Part shown: positions 18,800-26,640 of the stretch, in pieces
How the letters are laid out: the number at the start of each line of letters is the position of its first letter
Numbering within the stretch: the stretch's first letter is position 1
Source of the DNA: an uncultured Actinomycetes bacterium
Lineage (GTDB): Bacteria > Actinomycetota > Actinomycetes > Mycobacteriales > Mycobacteriaceae
Direction: 5' to 3'
Assembly: GCA_903877095.1 (NCBI GenBank)
Contig: CAIRCP010000033.1
Span: 1-36,589, forward strand
DNA length: 36,589 nucleotides
Notes under the pieces: generated by a model
The model's database searches: none
The model's input: only the letters and a program-made list of their open reading frames with translations
What the model was told of the DNA's origin: nothing
Made by a program: the position numbers and the translations under genes

Positions 18800-20437
18800 A
18801 TGCGAAAGCTGTCTGCAGCCGTGTTCGCTGTCTTGACCCTGCTCGCCGCGGGATGTACCCGGGGAGGCAATACGTCCGCCGACGTCTACAGCGCAGACCC
18901 CAAAGTGCTCAACATCGTGATGGGTTCCGAACAGCACCTGGTCTTTGAGCAGATCGTGCGGCCCTGGTGCGAGCAGAACAAACTCGTCTGCAAAACAAAG
19001 GAACTCGGCTCGGTCGACCAGGCGAACCTGCTGAGCGAGAGCTGCGACAAGCTTCCCCCCTTCGACATCTTCTGGTTCGCCTCCACGGTGTTCGAGCAGA
19101 TCGGCAACCAGCGGTGCAACGAGTTGGTCGACTCCAAGCCGATGTTCTCCTCGCCGATCGTCTTCGCCGGTTGGCGCCACGTCATGGACAGGCTCGGATT
19201 CACGCCGGGAAGCGACACCTCGATTCGCCAGATTCTCGATGTGGTCGATTCGGGCAAGGCCAAGGTCTGGATGACCAATCCCACTCAGTCGAACTCGGGC
19301 GCCACCGCGTTCTTCGGTTTTCTCAACTACTTCGCGGGCAACCCGCCGGGCAAGGCGCTGACCCAGGAACAGCTGGACTCCGAACCGGTCCGCAGCGGAA
19401 TCACGCGCTTCATGAGCAAGTTCGACCACACGCCGTCGTCGACCAAGATGCTGATGGATGAGTGCATCGCCGCACCCGACCGTTGCGATGCGGTGTTCAC
19501 CTACGAGGCGCTCGTCATCGAGTCGAACCGCGACCGGGTCGCCGCGGGCCAGGAACCCATGACGGTGGTGTACCCACAGGGTTCGCTGGCTTTCGCCGAT
19601 TCACCGCTGGGATTCCTGCCCCATGGCGATAACAGCGACAAACAGGCGAACTTTGCCGCACTGCAGACCTTCCTGCTCAGTCCCGATGCGCAGCAGGCAC
19701 TGCTGGGTATAGGCAGGCGACCGGTCAACAGCAGTGGCCTGGCACTGCCGAATCTTCCGAAGGACATCGCCGACACCGTGTTCCGGCGCGACTGGGGCAT
19801 CGTGACCGATCGCCAGGAGCAGCCGATCCGGTTTCCGTCGGCATCGGTGATCGAAAGCGCGCTCTTCAACTACAACACCGAGTACCGCCAGCCGGGCAAC
19901 TTCGTGTACTGCATCGACGGATCTGGAAGCATGCAGGGTGACGGTTGGAACGGTGTGACGAGCGCCGCCGACATCCTGTTCGACCCGGACGCCGCCAAGA
20001 GATACATGCTGCTGGCCAATCCGAAGGACAGCACCACCGTGTTCATCTTCGACGACGGAATCAAGGGCGGTCCGTGGACGGTCAACGGCAACAAGCGCGA
20101 TGATCTGCTCGGACTCCGCAACGACATCACCGACAGCGGTCCGAGCGGTGGCACCAACATCCGAGGATGCCTTGCGCGGGCAGCGGACGTATTCCGCAGC
20201 TACGGTGCGGACCCGCGCAAGAAGACGGTCGTGCTGATGACCGACGGGAAAGACGATGGGCACGACGACACCGCCCTCAACGAACTGGCCGCCATGGGCA
20301 TTCCCGTCATCGCTATCGGCTTCGGCGATGTCGACGAGCATGACCTCCGGGACGTCATCGTGGCGAAGACCAACGGCACCTACATTCACAAGGACAATCT
20401 GGCCGGCGCACTTCGCGACGCGGCGGGATTCAGGTAG
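18800..20437 (+). CDS. Lipoprotein with solute-binding domain fused to a VWA domain
   Basis: The 545-residue protein has a lipoprotein signal (LLAAGCT, lipid-modified Cys19). Residues about 40-345 form an extracellular solute-binding domain, with VLNIVMGSEQHLVFEQIVRP, TNPTQSNSGATAFFGFLNYF and VVYPQGSLAF, all usual for ABC-type binding proteins. Residues about 368-540 are a von Willebrand factor A domain. Its metal-ion site is complete: DGSGSM (Asp373), GGTNIRGC and TDGKDDGHDD. The ATG at 18800 is chosen over GTG/ATG codons upstream because it gives the signal peptide directly. It is the first of three genes spaced 8 and 10 bases apart. No ATPase or permease accompanies it, so transport is unlikely; ligand-dependent protein binding at the cell surface is inferred. 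Confidence 0.75.
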   Translation: MRKLSAAVFAVLTLLAAGCTRGGNTSADVYSADPKVLNIVMGSEQHLVFEQIVRPWCEQNKLVCKTKELGSVDQANLLSESCDKLPPFDIFWFASTVFEQIGNQRCNELVDSKPMFSSPIVFAGWRHVMDRLGFTPGSDTSIRQILDVVDSGKAKVWMTNPTQSNSGATAFFGFLNYFAGNPPGKALTQEQLDSEPVRSGITRFMSKFDHTPSSTKMLMDECIAAPDRCDAVFTYEALVIESNRDRVAAGQEPMTVVYPQGSLAFADSPLGFLPHGDNSDKQANFAALQTFLLSPDAQQALLGIGRRPVNSSGLALPNLPKDIADTVFRRDWGIVTDRQEQPIRFPSASVIESALFNYNTEYRQPGNFVYCIDGSGSMQGDGWNGVTSAADILFDPDAAKRYMLLANPKDSTTVFIFDDGIKGGPWTVNGNKRDDLLGLRNDITDSGPSGGTNIRGCLARAADVFRSYGADPRKKTVVLMTDGKDDGHDDTALNELAAMGIPVIAIGFGDVDEHDLRDVIVAKTNGTYIHKDNLAGALRDAAGFR

Positions 20438-20445
20438 GGACGGAA

Positions 20446-21015
20446 ATGACACCATCGCAGCGGACGACACTGGCGGCCCTGGGCGCCGGCGCTGTCGGAT
20501 TCGTGGTTCTCTTCGCTCTGGGTGTGTCCTGGCCCATCGCGATGATCCTGGGTATCGTGCTGGCGGTTTCGGTCGGGCTCACGCTGGGTTACCTTGCGCC
20601 GTCGGACAAACAGAGTGAGCTCGAGGAGAACCTCCGCAAGATCGCCACGACCACGACGGCGATCCGCGCACTTGGTCTCCGAGTCACGGACCGCTCGACG
20701 GCGGCCGCCCTGCAGGCCGGTTGCGACGGCGTGCCGCGGATGATCGGGCTTATCCGCGAACGTGACATTCGCGTCGGGCTGCCACTGTCGCAGCGAACCC
20801 TGTCCTACCTCACCAACGTTGAGAGCACCTTAGAGGCTTATATCGACGTTCAGCACGGCGGTGACCCCCAGTACATCCGACTCGGGCAGCAGGAACTGCG
20901 GCGGTTCGCCGAGTTCACCGCACAACCCGACCGGGAGCTCTCGGCGCGGCATATGGACGACTACATCAATTCCCTCACTGCGCTCAACATGAACCCGCCA
21001 CCGGAACTCTCGTGA
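20446..21015 (+). CDS. Small two-helix membrane protein of the VWA operon (189 residues)
   Basis: The N-terminus has two close hydrophobic segments (about 8-26 and 30-50, LAALGAGAVGFVVLFALGVS and IAMILGIVLAVSVGLTLGYL), which may form a hairpin. The remaining 135 residues are a soluble, helical, charged domain (ELEENLRKIATTTTAIRALG, PLSQRTLSYLTNVESTLEAY, QELRRFAEFT). The helical domain with a YL-x-x-TL-like phrase faintly recalls XpaC/TelA-associated proteins, but the match is too weak to name it. It starts eight bases after the VWA lipoprotein gene and ends ten before the binding-protein gene. Its likely role is to link these two at the membrane. Confidence 0.6.
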   Translation: MTPSQRTTLAALGAGAVGFVVLFALGVSWPIAMILGIVLAVSVGLTLGYLAPSDKQSELEENLRKIATTTTAIRALGLRVTDRSTAAALQAGCDGVPRMIGLIRERDIRVGLPLSQRTLSYLTNVESTLEAYIDVQHGGDPQYIRLGQQELRRFAEFTAQPDRELSARHMDDYINSLTALNMNPPPELS

Positions 21016-21025
21016 ACGGGCGCCG

Positions 21026-22159
21026 ATGAAGAAATCGAAGGGTCTGTTTTACGCCGGCATCGCCGGCATCGTCGTGGCGTTGATCGCGGCTGTCCTGGTG
21101 ATCATGTTCTCCAAGCGCTCCGGCGACGGCGGCCTCGCGGGTGGCGGCGCCACGCGGATCACCTGCTACGGCGGCTCCGAAAAAGAGGAATTGATCAACG
21201 ACCCGGACGTGAAGAAAATCCTCGCCGACTCCTACGGCGTCGAGGTCAACTTCATCCCGAAGGGGTCCTACAAACAGGTCCAGATTGCGCCCGACGAACT
21301 CAAAGCGGCCAAGGTCGACTGCCTGTGGCCATCCTCGGCGAGTGCGCAGGCGATTTTCGAGGGATCGGGCAACAGCAAGGCCTTCGGCAATGACTACGAG
21401 GCCGCATCCGTCCTGGAGTCGCCGGAAGTGTTGTACGCCAACAAAGAGGCCGCAGACGGTCTGCAGCGGGCCGGGATCGTCGCGGTGCGCGACGGCAACT
21501 ACTTCATCGTTGACTTCCGGAGATTGCTGGAGGGATACCTCCTGCCGGGTAAGTCCTGGTCGGATCTGGGCGTCTCGCTGCCGGCCGGACCGGTTCTGAT
21601 CAACAGCAGCGACCCGGCCACGTCGAACTCCGGGATGACGCTGGCTCAACTGGAGTTGGCCACCATCGCCTCCGGCAACCCCTACCAGCCGGCAAGTGTC
21701 GCCCAGGCCGGCGCCTCGCTGGCCAAGGTCAAAGCACTCGTCGATGCCCAGGGGCTGATGCGTAACGGCTCCGACAGCGCCTTCGAGCAGTGGGTCATCC
21801 AGCAGACCGGTGGCCTCCTCGCCGGCTACGAGAATCAACTGCTGCAGTGGGTCACCACCCGCAACAACGGTGCCGTTCCAGCGGGGATCGTGACGCTGTA
21901 TCCCGAGCCGACGATCTTCAACGACCACCCGATCCTGAGCCTGACCGAGGCCGGTAAGAAGCTCATCCCGGCACTGGAGGACGACGCGGTTCAGGACATT
22001 GCCTGGACCCGGTACGGCTTCCGGTCCGGGACCCGGGTTCTCGAGCGGGCGTTCCCGGGAGTCGCGGTTCCACCGACGCAGACGATCAAGAAGACCCAGG
22101 CCCCCGGTTACGGGGTCACCAGAATTCTGCTGGACTGCTTCGTCAACAACAAATGCTGA
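21026..22159 (+). CDS. Membrane-anchored solute-binding-like protein (377 residues)
   Basis: A single N-terminal membrane helix (LFYAGIAGIVVALIAAVLVI) anchors an extracellular domain without a lipobox. The domain shows binding-protein features: ATRITCYGGSEKEEL, SDPATSNSGMTLAQLELATI, GNPYQPASVAQAG and VTLYPEPTIFNDHPILSL. The Pro-x-x-Ser-Asn-Ser-Gly phrase parallels the TNPTQSNSG of the first gene, so both bind a ligand with a similar fold. Cysteines near residue 47 and at the C-terminus (LLDCFVNNKC) could pair. It closes the three-gene operon and is followed by a hairpin at 22171. With no permease or ATPase nearby it is more likely a sensor or scaffold than a transporter part. Confidence 0.65.
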   Translation: MKKSKGLFYAGIAGIVVALIAAVLVIMFSKRSGDGGLAGGGATRITCYGGSEKEELINDPDVKKILADSYGVEVNFIPKGSYKQVQIAPDELKAAKVDCLWPSSASAQAIFEGSGNSKAFGNDYEAASVLESPEVLYANKEAADGLQRAGIVAVRDGNYFIVDFRRLLEGYLLPGKSWSDLGVSLPAGPVLINSSDPATSNSGMTLAQLELATIASGNPYQPASVAQAGASLAKVKALVDAQGLMRNGSDSAFEQWVIQQTGGLLAGYENQLLQWVTTRNNGAVPAGIVTLYPEPTIFNDHPILSLTEAGKKLIPALEDDAVQDIAWTRYGFRSGTRVLERAFPGVAVPPTQTIKKTQAPGYGVTRILLDCFVNNKC

Positions 22160-22170
22160 CCGGACGCGAC

Positions 22171-22197
22171 GGGGCCCGATGATCGGGTCCTTGTTGT
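22171..22197 (+). terminator. Hairpin after the VWA/solute-binding operon
   Basis: GGCCCGAT and ATCGGGTCC form a stem with one G-T pair and a very short loop, followed by TTGTTGT. It is 11 bases after the last stop of the operon and 50 bases before the next gene. Rho-independent termination is plausible but the T-run is broken. Confidence 0.5.
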
Positions 22198-22247
22198 AAG
22201 TCGCGTGAAGACCAAAAAACACTCACTTGCAACGGTAGACAGGTGCC

Positions 22248-23045
22248 ATGGCCCCATCCGCTGACAAGCCCACCATCGTCATCTCCGGCGCGGCCGCCGG
22301 GATCGGCCGCGCCACCGCGCTCCTGTTCGCCCGCCGCGGCTACCGGGTGGGCGCCTACGACGTCGACCTGGCCGGGCTGGCGTCGCTCCGGGACGAGATC
22401 ACCGCACTCGGCGGCGACGTGGCGACCGGACAACTCGACGTGACCAGCGCAGCGGACTGGTCCGAGCGACTCCACACCTTCACCGGCGGATCGGGCCGGC
22501 TCGACATCCTGGTCAACAACGCGGGAATCCTCAGTTCAGGGCCTTTCGAGGAGATCCCGCTGGACCGGCAGCGCACGATCGTCGACGTCAACGTCGGCGG
22601 CACGATGGCCGGTCTGCACACGGCGTTCCCCTACCTGCGCGGCACCAAAGGCGCCCAGGTGGTGAATCTCTGCTCAGCCTCCGCCCTCTACGGTCAGCCC
22701 GAACTCGCGACCTATTCGGCGACGAAGTTCGCCGTGCGCGCACTGACCGAGGCGCTGGACCTGGAATGGCGGCGCTACGACATCCGGGTGATCGCCATGT
22801 GGCCGTTGTTCGTCGCGACCCCGATGGTCGACGGCCTGGCGACCCACAGCACCAAAAGGATGGGAATCCACCTGACCGCGAACGATGTCGCCGACGAGAT
22901 CTATGCGGCCACCCACCCGAGCCGCAACGTGCTGCACAAGGTGCACTACCCCGTCGGCCGCCAGACCAAGGTGGTGGCCGTTGTGTCACAGGTGCTGCCG
23001 AACTGGGCGTCCCGACTGCTCAACAAGACGGTCACCGGGACGTGA
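22248..23045 (+). CDS. Short-chain dehydrogenase/reductase (265 residues)
   Basis: This is a complete classical SDR oxidoreductase. The cofactor site is ISGAAAGIGRATALLF (about 13-28), with the acidic YDVD at the end of beta-2, favouring NAD(H). LVNNAGI follows, then the catalytic Ser in NLCSASALYG and Tyr-Lys in YSATKFAVRALTEAL. The C-terminal part (LTANDVADEIYAATHPSRN, VSQVLPNW) may form a substrate or membrane-facing region. Substrate specificity is not readable. The ATG at 22248 is ten bases after a poor purine stretch. It stands alone in its direction and is convergent with the secreted protein at 23056. Confidence 0.8.
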   Translation: MAPSADKPTIVISGAAAGIGRATALLFARRGYRVGAYDVDLAGLASLRDEITALGGDVATGQLDVTSAADWSERLHTFTGGSGRLDILVNNAGILSSGPFEEIPLDRQRTIVDVNVGGTMAGLHTAFPYLRGTKGAQVVNLCSASALYGQPELATYSATKFAVRALTEALDLEWRRYDIRVIAMWPLFVATPMVDGLATHSTKRMGIHLTANDVADEIYAATHPSRNVLHKVHYPVGRQTKVVAVVSQVLPNWASRLLNKTVTGT

Positions 23046-23055
23046 CGCGGGGGCT

Positions 23056-23325
23056 TCAGCCGACTGGCCGGGGGCCGCGCGGCGGCTGCTGATTCTGCAG
23101 GAACGACGAACACAGCCCGATGTTGCTGGCGATACACGGCTGACCATTGATGACCGGCGTGCTGACCGGGGACAGACACTGCGCGGTGTAGGGATTAGCC
23201 ACAAAGCCGGGGGCACAGGTATCCGCCGCAGCGGCCGGCGACAACGCAAACGCCCCGAACGCCAGGGCAGTGCCGCACCCGGCGATCACAAGCTGTCGAA
23301 AACCTATGGACACTGTGATCCTCAC
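23056..23325 (-). CDS. Secreted cysteine-containing hypothetical protein (89 residues)
   Basis: From the GTG at 23325 the protein begins VRITVSIGFRQLVIAGCGTA, a signal peptide ending near SPAAAADT. The mature part of about 56 residues contains four cysteines (DTCAPGF, AQC, QPC, GLC) and a Pro/Gln-rich tail (FLQNQQPPRGPRPVG). A second GTG at 23313 is possible. A GAGG-like sequence lies at the start. No characterised family is recognised; the Cys pattern looks like a small disulfide-bonded exported protein. It diverges from the gene at 23364, sharing a 38-base promoter region. Confidence 0.55.
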   Translation of the reverse strand: MRITVSIGFRQLVIAGCGTALAFGAFALSPAAAADTCAPGFVANPYTAQCLSPVSTPVINGQPCIASNIGLCSSFLQNQQPPRGPRPVG

Positions 23326-23363
23326 TTTGCTGGTGCGTTCCACGGTACGCGTAGGATCGCCGC

Positions 23364-23912
23364 ATGTCTGAATCGAATCTGGGCCCGGTAAACGACGCGC
23401 TGGACTACCCGTCCGTCTCACGCGTGCCGATGGCCGTGGCCGAACCGACGCGCACCGGCTGGATCGCCCCCACGGCGCTGGTGCTCTCGCTGGTCGCCGC
23501 CGGCACGGCCGGATGGTCGCTGGTCAAGCCGCAGGCCAAAGAGGCCGCACCGGCCTTCTTCAGCGGCCCGACGTCGGACAATCCCAAGGATGCGGCCTGC
23601 AAGGCCGCTGACCTGGTTGCCACCGGAGTGATGCGCCAGTCCCAGGTCAATCTCGGACCGGAACCGGCAGCCCTGGAAACCGTGGCCGCCAATACCCGCC
23701 TGGCCATGGCCAGCGGAGCGATCTACCTGCGCGACACCGCGCCGGTGAACACGCCGCCCGAACTCGCCGAACCCATCACCACGCTGTCCAGGCAACTACA
23801 GGATGCGGCGCAACATTTCTTCGTCGGCCAGACCAGCGGCGACCCGGAGCAGAGCGGTCGGCTTGCTGCGGCCGCCGAGTCGACGAAGAGAATCGCCGAT
23901 CTCTGCAAGTGA
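23364..23912 (+). CDS. Single-pass membrane protein, mycobacterial hypothetical (182 residues)
   Basis: The cytoplasmic N-terminus of about 30 residues is followed by one hydrophobic helix (IAPTALVLSLVAAGTAGWSL). An extracellular helical domain contains NPKDAACKAADLVATGVM, ETVAANTRLAMASGAIYLRD and a C-terminal ESTKRIADLCK, with two cysteines that may bond. Gene starts with ATG 38 bases from the divergent secreted protein gene. Proteins with this layout are frequent in mycobacteria but have no assigned function. Nothing in its neighbourhood indicates a pathway. Confidence 0.6.
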   Translation: MSESNLGPVNDALDYPSVSRVPMAVAEPTRTGWIAPTALVLSLVAAGTAGWSLVKPQAKEAAPAFFSGPTSDNPKDAACKAADLVATGVMRQSQVNLGPEPAALETVAANTRLAMASGAIYLRDTAPVNTPPELAEPITTLSRQLQDAAQHFFVGQTSGDPEQSGRLAAAAESTKRIADLCK

Positions 23913-23943
23913 TCACCCACGCCGGCGCGGTCGGCGGCGGCTA

Positions 23944-23961
23944 GTTCACCAATCGTTCACC
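23944..23961 (+). promoter_or_regulatory. Pho-box-like direct repeat upstream of the PGRS gene
   Basis: Two perfect GTTCACC units (23944-23950 and 23955-23961) are separated by four bases, giving an 11-base period. This is the exact architecture of the actinobacterial Pho box as defined for Streptomyces PhoP; the mycobacterial counterpart regulator is RegX3. It sits 112 bases before the GTG at 24074, in an otherwise empty 161-base intergenic region. The same arrangement recurs at 26533. Regulator identity is inferred. Confidence 0.6.
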
Positions 23962-24073
23962 TAGTCTTTCCCTCGCGGCTACGGCCTGGCCGGGACTGCG
24001 CAATCGCCCTGCCGTTACGTTCCCGTTGCCATGCCGCGACTCCGCGGCCGCTTTGCTGCGAAGGGATCACTAC

Positions 24074-25762
24074 GTGTCAAAACACCGCAAATCCGGTGAC
24101 CGTCCGTCCGTCATCGCCACCGGCGTCACCGGTGCCGCCGTCGTCGGCACGGGCCTGTTCATGGGGTCGGTTCACGCCGTCGCCGAGCCCGCCGCCCCGG
24201 AGATCAAGCTCGTGTCGGTGGAGTGCTCGATCGGCGACGCGCTGTGCGTCGACGCCCCCACCATCGTCGGGGCGGCGGGATCCGGCGCTCCGCGGGAAGC
24301 CACTGCTGGGGCCGTAACGGCGTCCGGGGTGACGGCGTCGGCCACGGCGAATCCCGCCCAAGACTTCTTCGCCTACTTCGTCGGCAACGGCACCGCCGAA
24401 CACCCCGACGCCGGCATCCTGATCGGCGACGGCTACAGCTTCACCGCAAACGACGTTGGGGTGTCGTCGTACTGCGAGGCCGGTAAGTCCTGCAACGGCG
24501 GCAACGCCGGCCTGTTCTTCGGCAACGGCGGTAACGGGTACGACGGCGGCAGCGGCGGCAACGCCTACAACTACGGCCGCGGCGGTAACGGCGGCGACGC
24601 GCTCGACGTCCGACTGCCGGGTGAGCCCTTCGACGGCGGCAACGGCGGACACGGCGGCGTGAACGGCGGCACCGATGCAACCGGCAACCTGTTCAAGGCC
24701 GGCGGCGGCAACGGCGGCAACGGCATCAACGACGGGCACGGCGGCAACGGCGGCGACGCCGGCTGGGGCCTGGACTACACCGTGGCCGTCGTCGGACGCC
24801 TGTTCGGCCAGAACTGGGGCGGCGCGCATTCGGCGAACAACCCGATCCTCGGCTTCAACATCTTGTCGTTCTCGGGCACCGGCGGTAAGGCGGGCAACGG
24901 CGGCGACGGCACCGCCAAGTACCCCGACGGCGGCGACGGCGGCGACGCCGGCAATGCGGCCCAACTTCCGCTCTTCGACCCCGGCACCACCGTGCACGTC
25001 GGCGGCAACGGCGGGGCGGGCTACAACAACTCCGCGGGCGCCGGCGGCAACGGCGGCAAGGGCGGCACCGGCGGCGACGGCGGAGTGTGGGGAGCTGAGC
25101 CCGGCGGCGCTGGTGGCAACGGCGGCGCCGGCGGAACCGGTACCACCGCGGGTGGCAACGGTGGCGACGCCGGCACCGGCGGCAATGGCAGCGGCCTGGC
25201 CGGCCTTGGCGGCAACGGCGGCAACGGCGGCAACGGCGGTGCGACCAACTCCGGGACCGCCGGCTCCGGTGGTACCGGCGGCGGCGGCGGCACCGGCGGA
25301 GCGTTCTCGACCAAGGGCGGTCGCGGCGGCAACGGCGGCAACGGCGGCACGTCGAAGGCCGGGGCCGGCGGCGCGGGCGGCAATGCCGGCTCCGGCGGCA
25401 GCTCCGGGAACATCGGCGGCAACGGCGGCCTCGGCGGCAACAGCGGCGGCGGAACGACGACCGCCGCGACCGGCGGCACCGGCGGCGACGCCGGATTCGG
25501 TGCATTCCAAGGCGGTGTCGGCGGACAAGGCGGCAACGGTGGCGCAGGCGGCACGGGTGTCGCCGGCGGCAAGGGCGGCACAGGTGGCCGCGGCGGCGGT
25601 GCCCTGCTGCTCTCCGGTAACGGCGGTGACGGCGGGGCTGGCGGAACCGGCAACGGCGGCCAGACCAAGGGCAACCTCGGCCGCAACGGCACCAGCGGTA
25701 ACGGCCCCGGTGTCCGGGGTGGCTCCGGTGGCGAAGGTGGCACCGGCGGCGCTGCCGGCTAG
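24074..25762 (+). CDS. PGRS-type glycine-rich secreted protein without a PE domain
   Basis: The 562-residue protein starts at GTG 24074 after an AAGGGA ribosome-binding site; the upstream ATG at 24026 is rejected because it lacks one. It opens with a basic segment and a hydrophobic signal-like stretch (IATGVTGAAVVGTGLFMG) ending in AVAEPAA. Residues about 110-150 read FVGNGTAEHPDAGILIGDGY, the entry sequence seen before PGRS regions in PE_PGRS proteins. From about residue 140 the rest is Gly-Gly-Asn/Gly-Gly-X repeats. No PE domain (no YxxxD/E ESX secretion signal region) precedes it, so export is probably by the Sec route. Calcium-binding or adhesive roles are suggested for PGRS but not shown. 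A Pho-box-like repeat lies upstream and a strong hairpin follows. Confidence 0.75.
   Translation: MSKHRKSGDRPSVIATGVTGAAVVGTGLFMGSVHAVAEPAAPEIKLVSVECSIGDALCVDAPTIVGAAGSGAPREATAGAVTASGVTASATANPAQDFFAYFVGNGTAEHPDAGILIGDGYSFTANDVGVSSYCEAGKSCNGGNAGLFFGNGGNGYDGGSGGNAYNYGRGGNGGDALDVRLPGEPFDGGNGGHGGVNGGTDATGNLFKAGGGNGGNGINDGHGGNGGDAGWGLDYTVAVVGRLFGQNWGGAHSANNPILGFNILSFSGTGGKAGNGGDGTAKYPDGGDGGDAGNAAQLPLFDPGTTVHVGGNGGAGYNNSAGAGGNGGKGGTGGDGGVWGAEPGGAGGNGGAGGTGTTAGGNGGDAGTGGNGSGLAGLGGNGGNGGNGGATNSGTAGSGGTGGGGGTGGAFSTKGGRGGNGGNGGTSKAGAGGAGGNAGSGGSSGNIGGNGGLGGNSGGGTTTAATGGTGGDAGFGAFQGGVGGQGGNGGAGGTGVAGGKGGTGGRGGGALLLSGNGGDGGAGGTGNGGQTKGNLGRNGTSGNGPGVRGGSGGEGGTGGAAG
24493..25760 (+). repeat. PGRS GC-rich repeat region
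   Basis: About 1.27 kb is composed of imperfect repeats of GGCGGCAACGGCGGC-like units encoding GGNGG-x motifs. The interruptions, for example DYTVAVVGRLFGQNW at about 24773 and the LPLFDPGTTVHVG segment near 24965, break the array into blocks. The repeat causes long open frames on the other strand that are not genes. Confidence 0.85.
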
Positions 25763-25769
25763 CGCGGAG

Positions 25770-25810
25770 CGCAAGGGGCTCTGCCGTGAAAGCGGCAGGG
25801 CCCCTTTGCG
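25770..25810 (+). terminator. Strong hairpin terminator after the PGRS gene
   Basis: GCAAGGGGCTCTGCCG at 25771-25786 pairs with CGGCAGGGCCCCTTTGC at 25793-25809 with one bulge and one G-U pair, leaving a six-base loop (TGAAAG). It starts eight bases after the PGRS stop and lies before the convergent stop at 25835, so it may serve both genes. Confidence 0.75.
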
Positions 25811-25834
25811 ATCAGGAGGATTTTATCCGGACGA

Positions 25835-26407
25835 CTACCCGCGCCAACCGTTGGCGGCACAGGCCATCAACGCTTCTTGGCCGTCGGTATTGAGTTCGGC
25901 CACATTGGAATTCAGCGAACTGCCGCTGCCGTGCAAGCCCATCACCAGGAGCAGCTTCGTCGCGTGCAGCGACCATGACCGCATCGGATCGGACACCTCG
26001 TTCGGCAAGCCCGGCGCGTTAGAGGCGCTCAGGGCCCCAGCCGCAGCCTCACGAAGGGCGGTGCGCCCCACCACATTCGTGCGCCCGACCGTCGCATCCT
26101 GGTAGTCGACGAAATCGCCGTTCCCGGCGGTGGCGTACGCGAAGTCTTCGTAGTTCACCGCGGCCACGTTCACCGCCGCATTGAACAGCCTGCAGGCGTC
26201 GAACAGAGCATTGCCGGAGTCCGGGGGAGCAGCCAAAACCTCTTGCGCAGAGGGGTTTACAGACGGCGCCGCTTCCGGACCGGGTGCCGGTACCGGCACC
26301 GGTGCCGGGCCGGGAACCGGGCCGGCCGGGTCGGCGGAGCACACCGGAACGAACGCCAGCGTTGAAATCAACGCTGCAACACCGACACTCACCAGTGCGC
26401 GGCTCAT
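25835..26407 (-). CDS. Secreted hypothetical protein with proline-rich linker (190 residues)
   Basis: The ATG at 26407 is preceded by GGAGGACAGCG, a very good ribosome-binding site; the longer in-frame start at 26470 is unneeded. The signal peptide runs MSRALVSVGVAALISTLAFV to about SADPA. A Pro-rich stretch of about 25 residues (PVPGPAPVPVPAPGPEAAP) follows, then a helical domain of about 130 residues: DACRLFNAAVNVAAVNYEDF, VGRTALREAA, LHATKLLLVMGLHGSG and a C-terminal ALMACAANGWRG. Two cysteines (in DACRLF and MACAANG) may form a disulfide. This looks like a conserved mycobacterial exported protein of unknown function. It is divergent from the MspA-like porin gene. Confidence 0.65.
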   Translation of the reverse strand: MSRALVSVGVAALISTLAFVPVCSADPAGPVPGPAPVPVPAPGPEAAPSVNPSAQEVLAAPPDSGNALFDACRLFNAAVNVAAVNYEDFAYATAGNGDFVDYQDATVGRTNVVGRTALREAAAGALSASNAPGLPNEVSDPMRSWSLHATKLLLVMGLHGSGSSLNSNVAELNTDGQEALMACAANGWRG

Positions 26408-26532
26408 CGCTGTCCTCCTTCGGCCAACCGCATGACTCGCGTCGAGGCTACCCCCGCAATTCCGGCCCACGAAACTCCGGATTCGCCCCCTATCCAGTTG
26501 GACCGCAACGCGGCATCTGCCATTTGCTGCCA

Positions 26533-26550
26533 GTTCACCGTTCGTTCACC
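26533..26550 (+). promoter_or_regulatory. Pho-box-like direct repeat upstream of the first MspA-like gene
   Basis: GTTCACC at 26533-26539 and at 26544-26550, four bases apart, repeats the architecture seen at 23944-23961. It lies 90 bases before the porin ATG at 26641 in a 233-base gap; nothing else recognisable is in the gap. It is 126 bases from the divergent gene start, so control of that gene is possible too. Confidence 0.6.
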
Positions 26551-26640
26551 TTCACAGCCGAAGGTAAGCCCGCGCGATTGACACGATGCGGTCTCGACAG
26601 CGCAACCACCCGATCACGACGAGAGGCGCCGAGAATCACC

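Noticed and set aside
24493..25760. Repeat array that might be taken for a CRISPR
   Set aside because: Units are variable, in frame and code for GGN repeats; there are no equal spacers and no cas gene.
24077..25774. 565-codon open frame opposite the PGRS gene
   Set aside because: Ala/Val-biased frame created by the GGC repeats; no ribosome-binding site and no recognisable domain.
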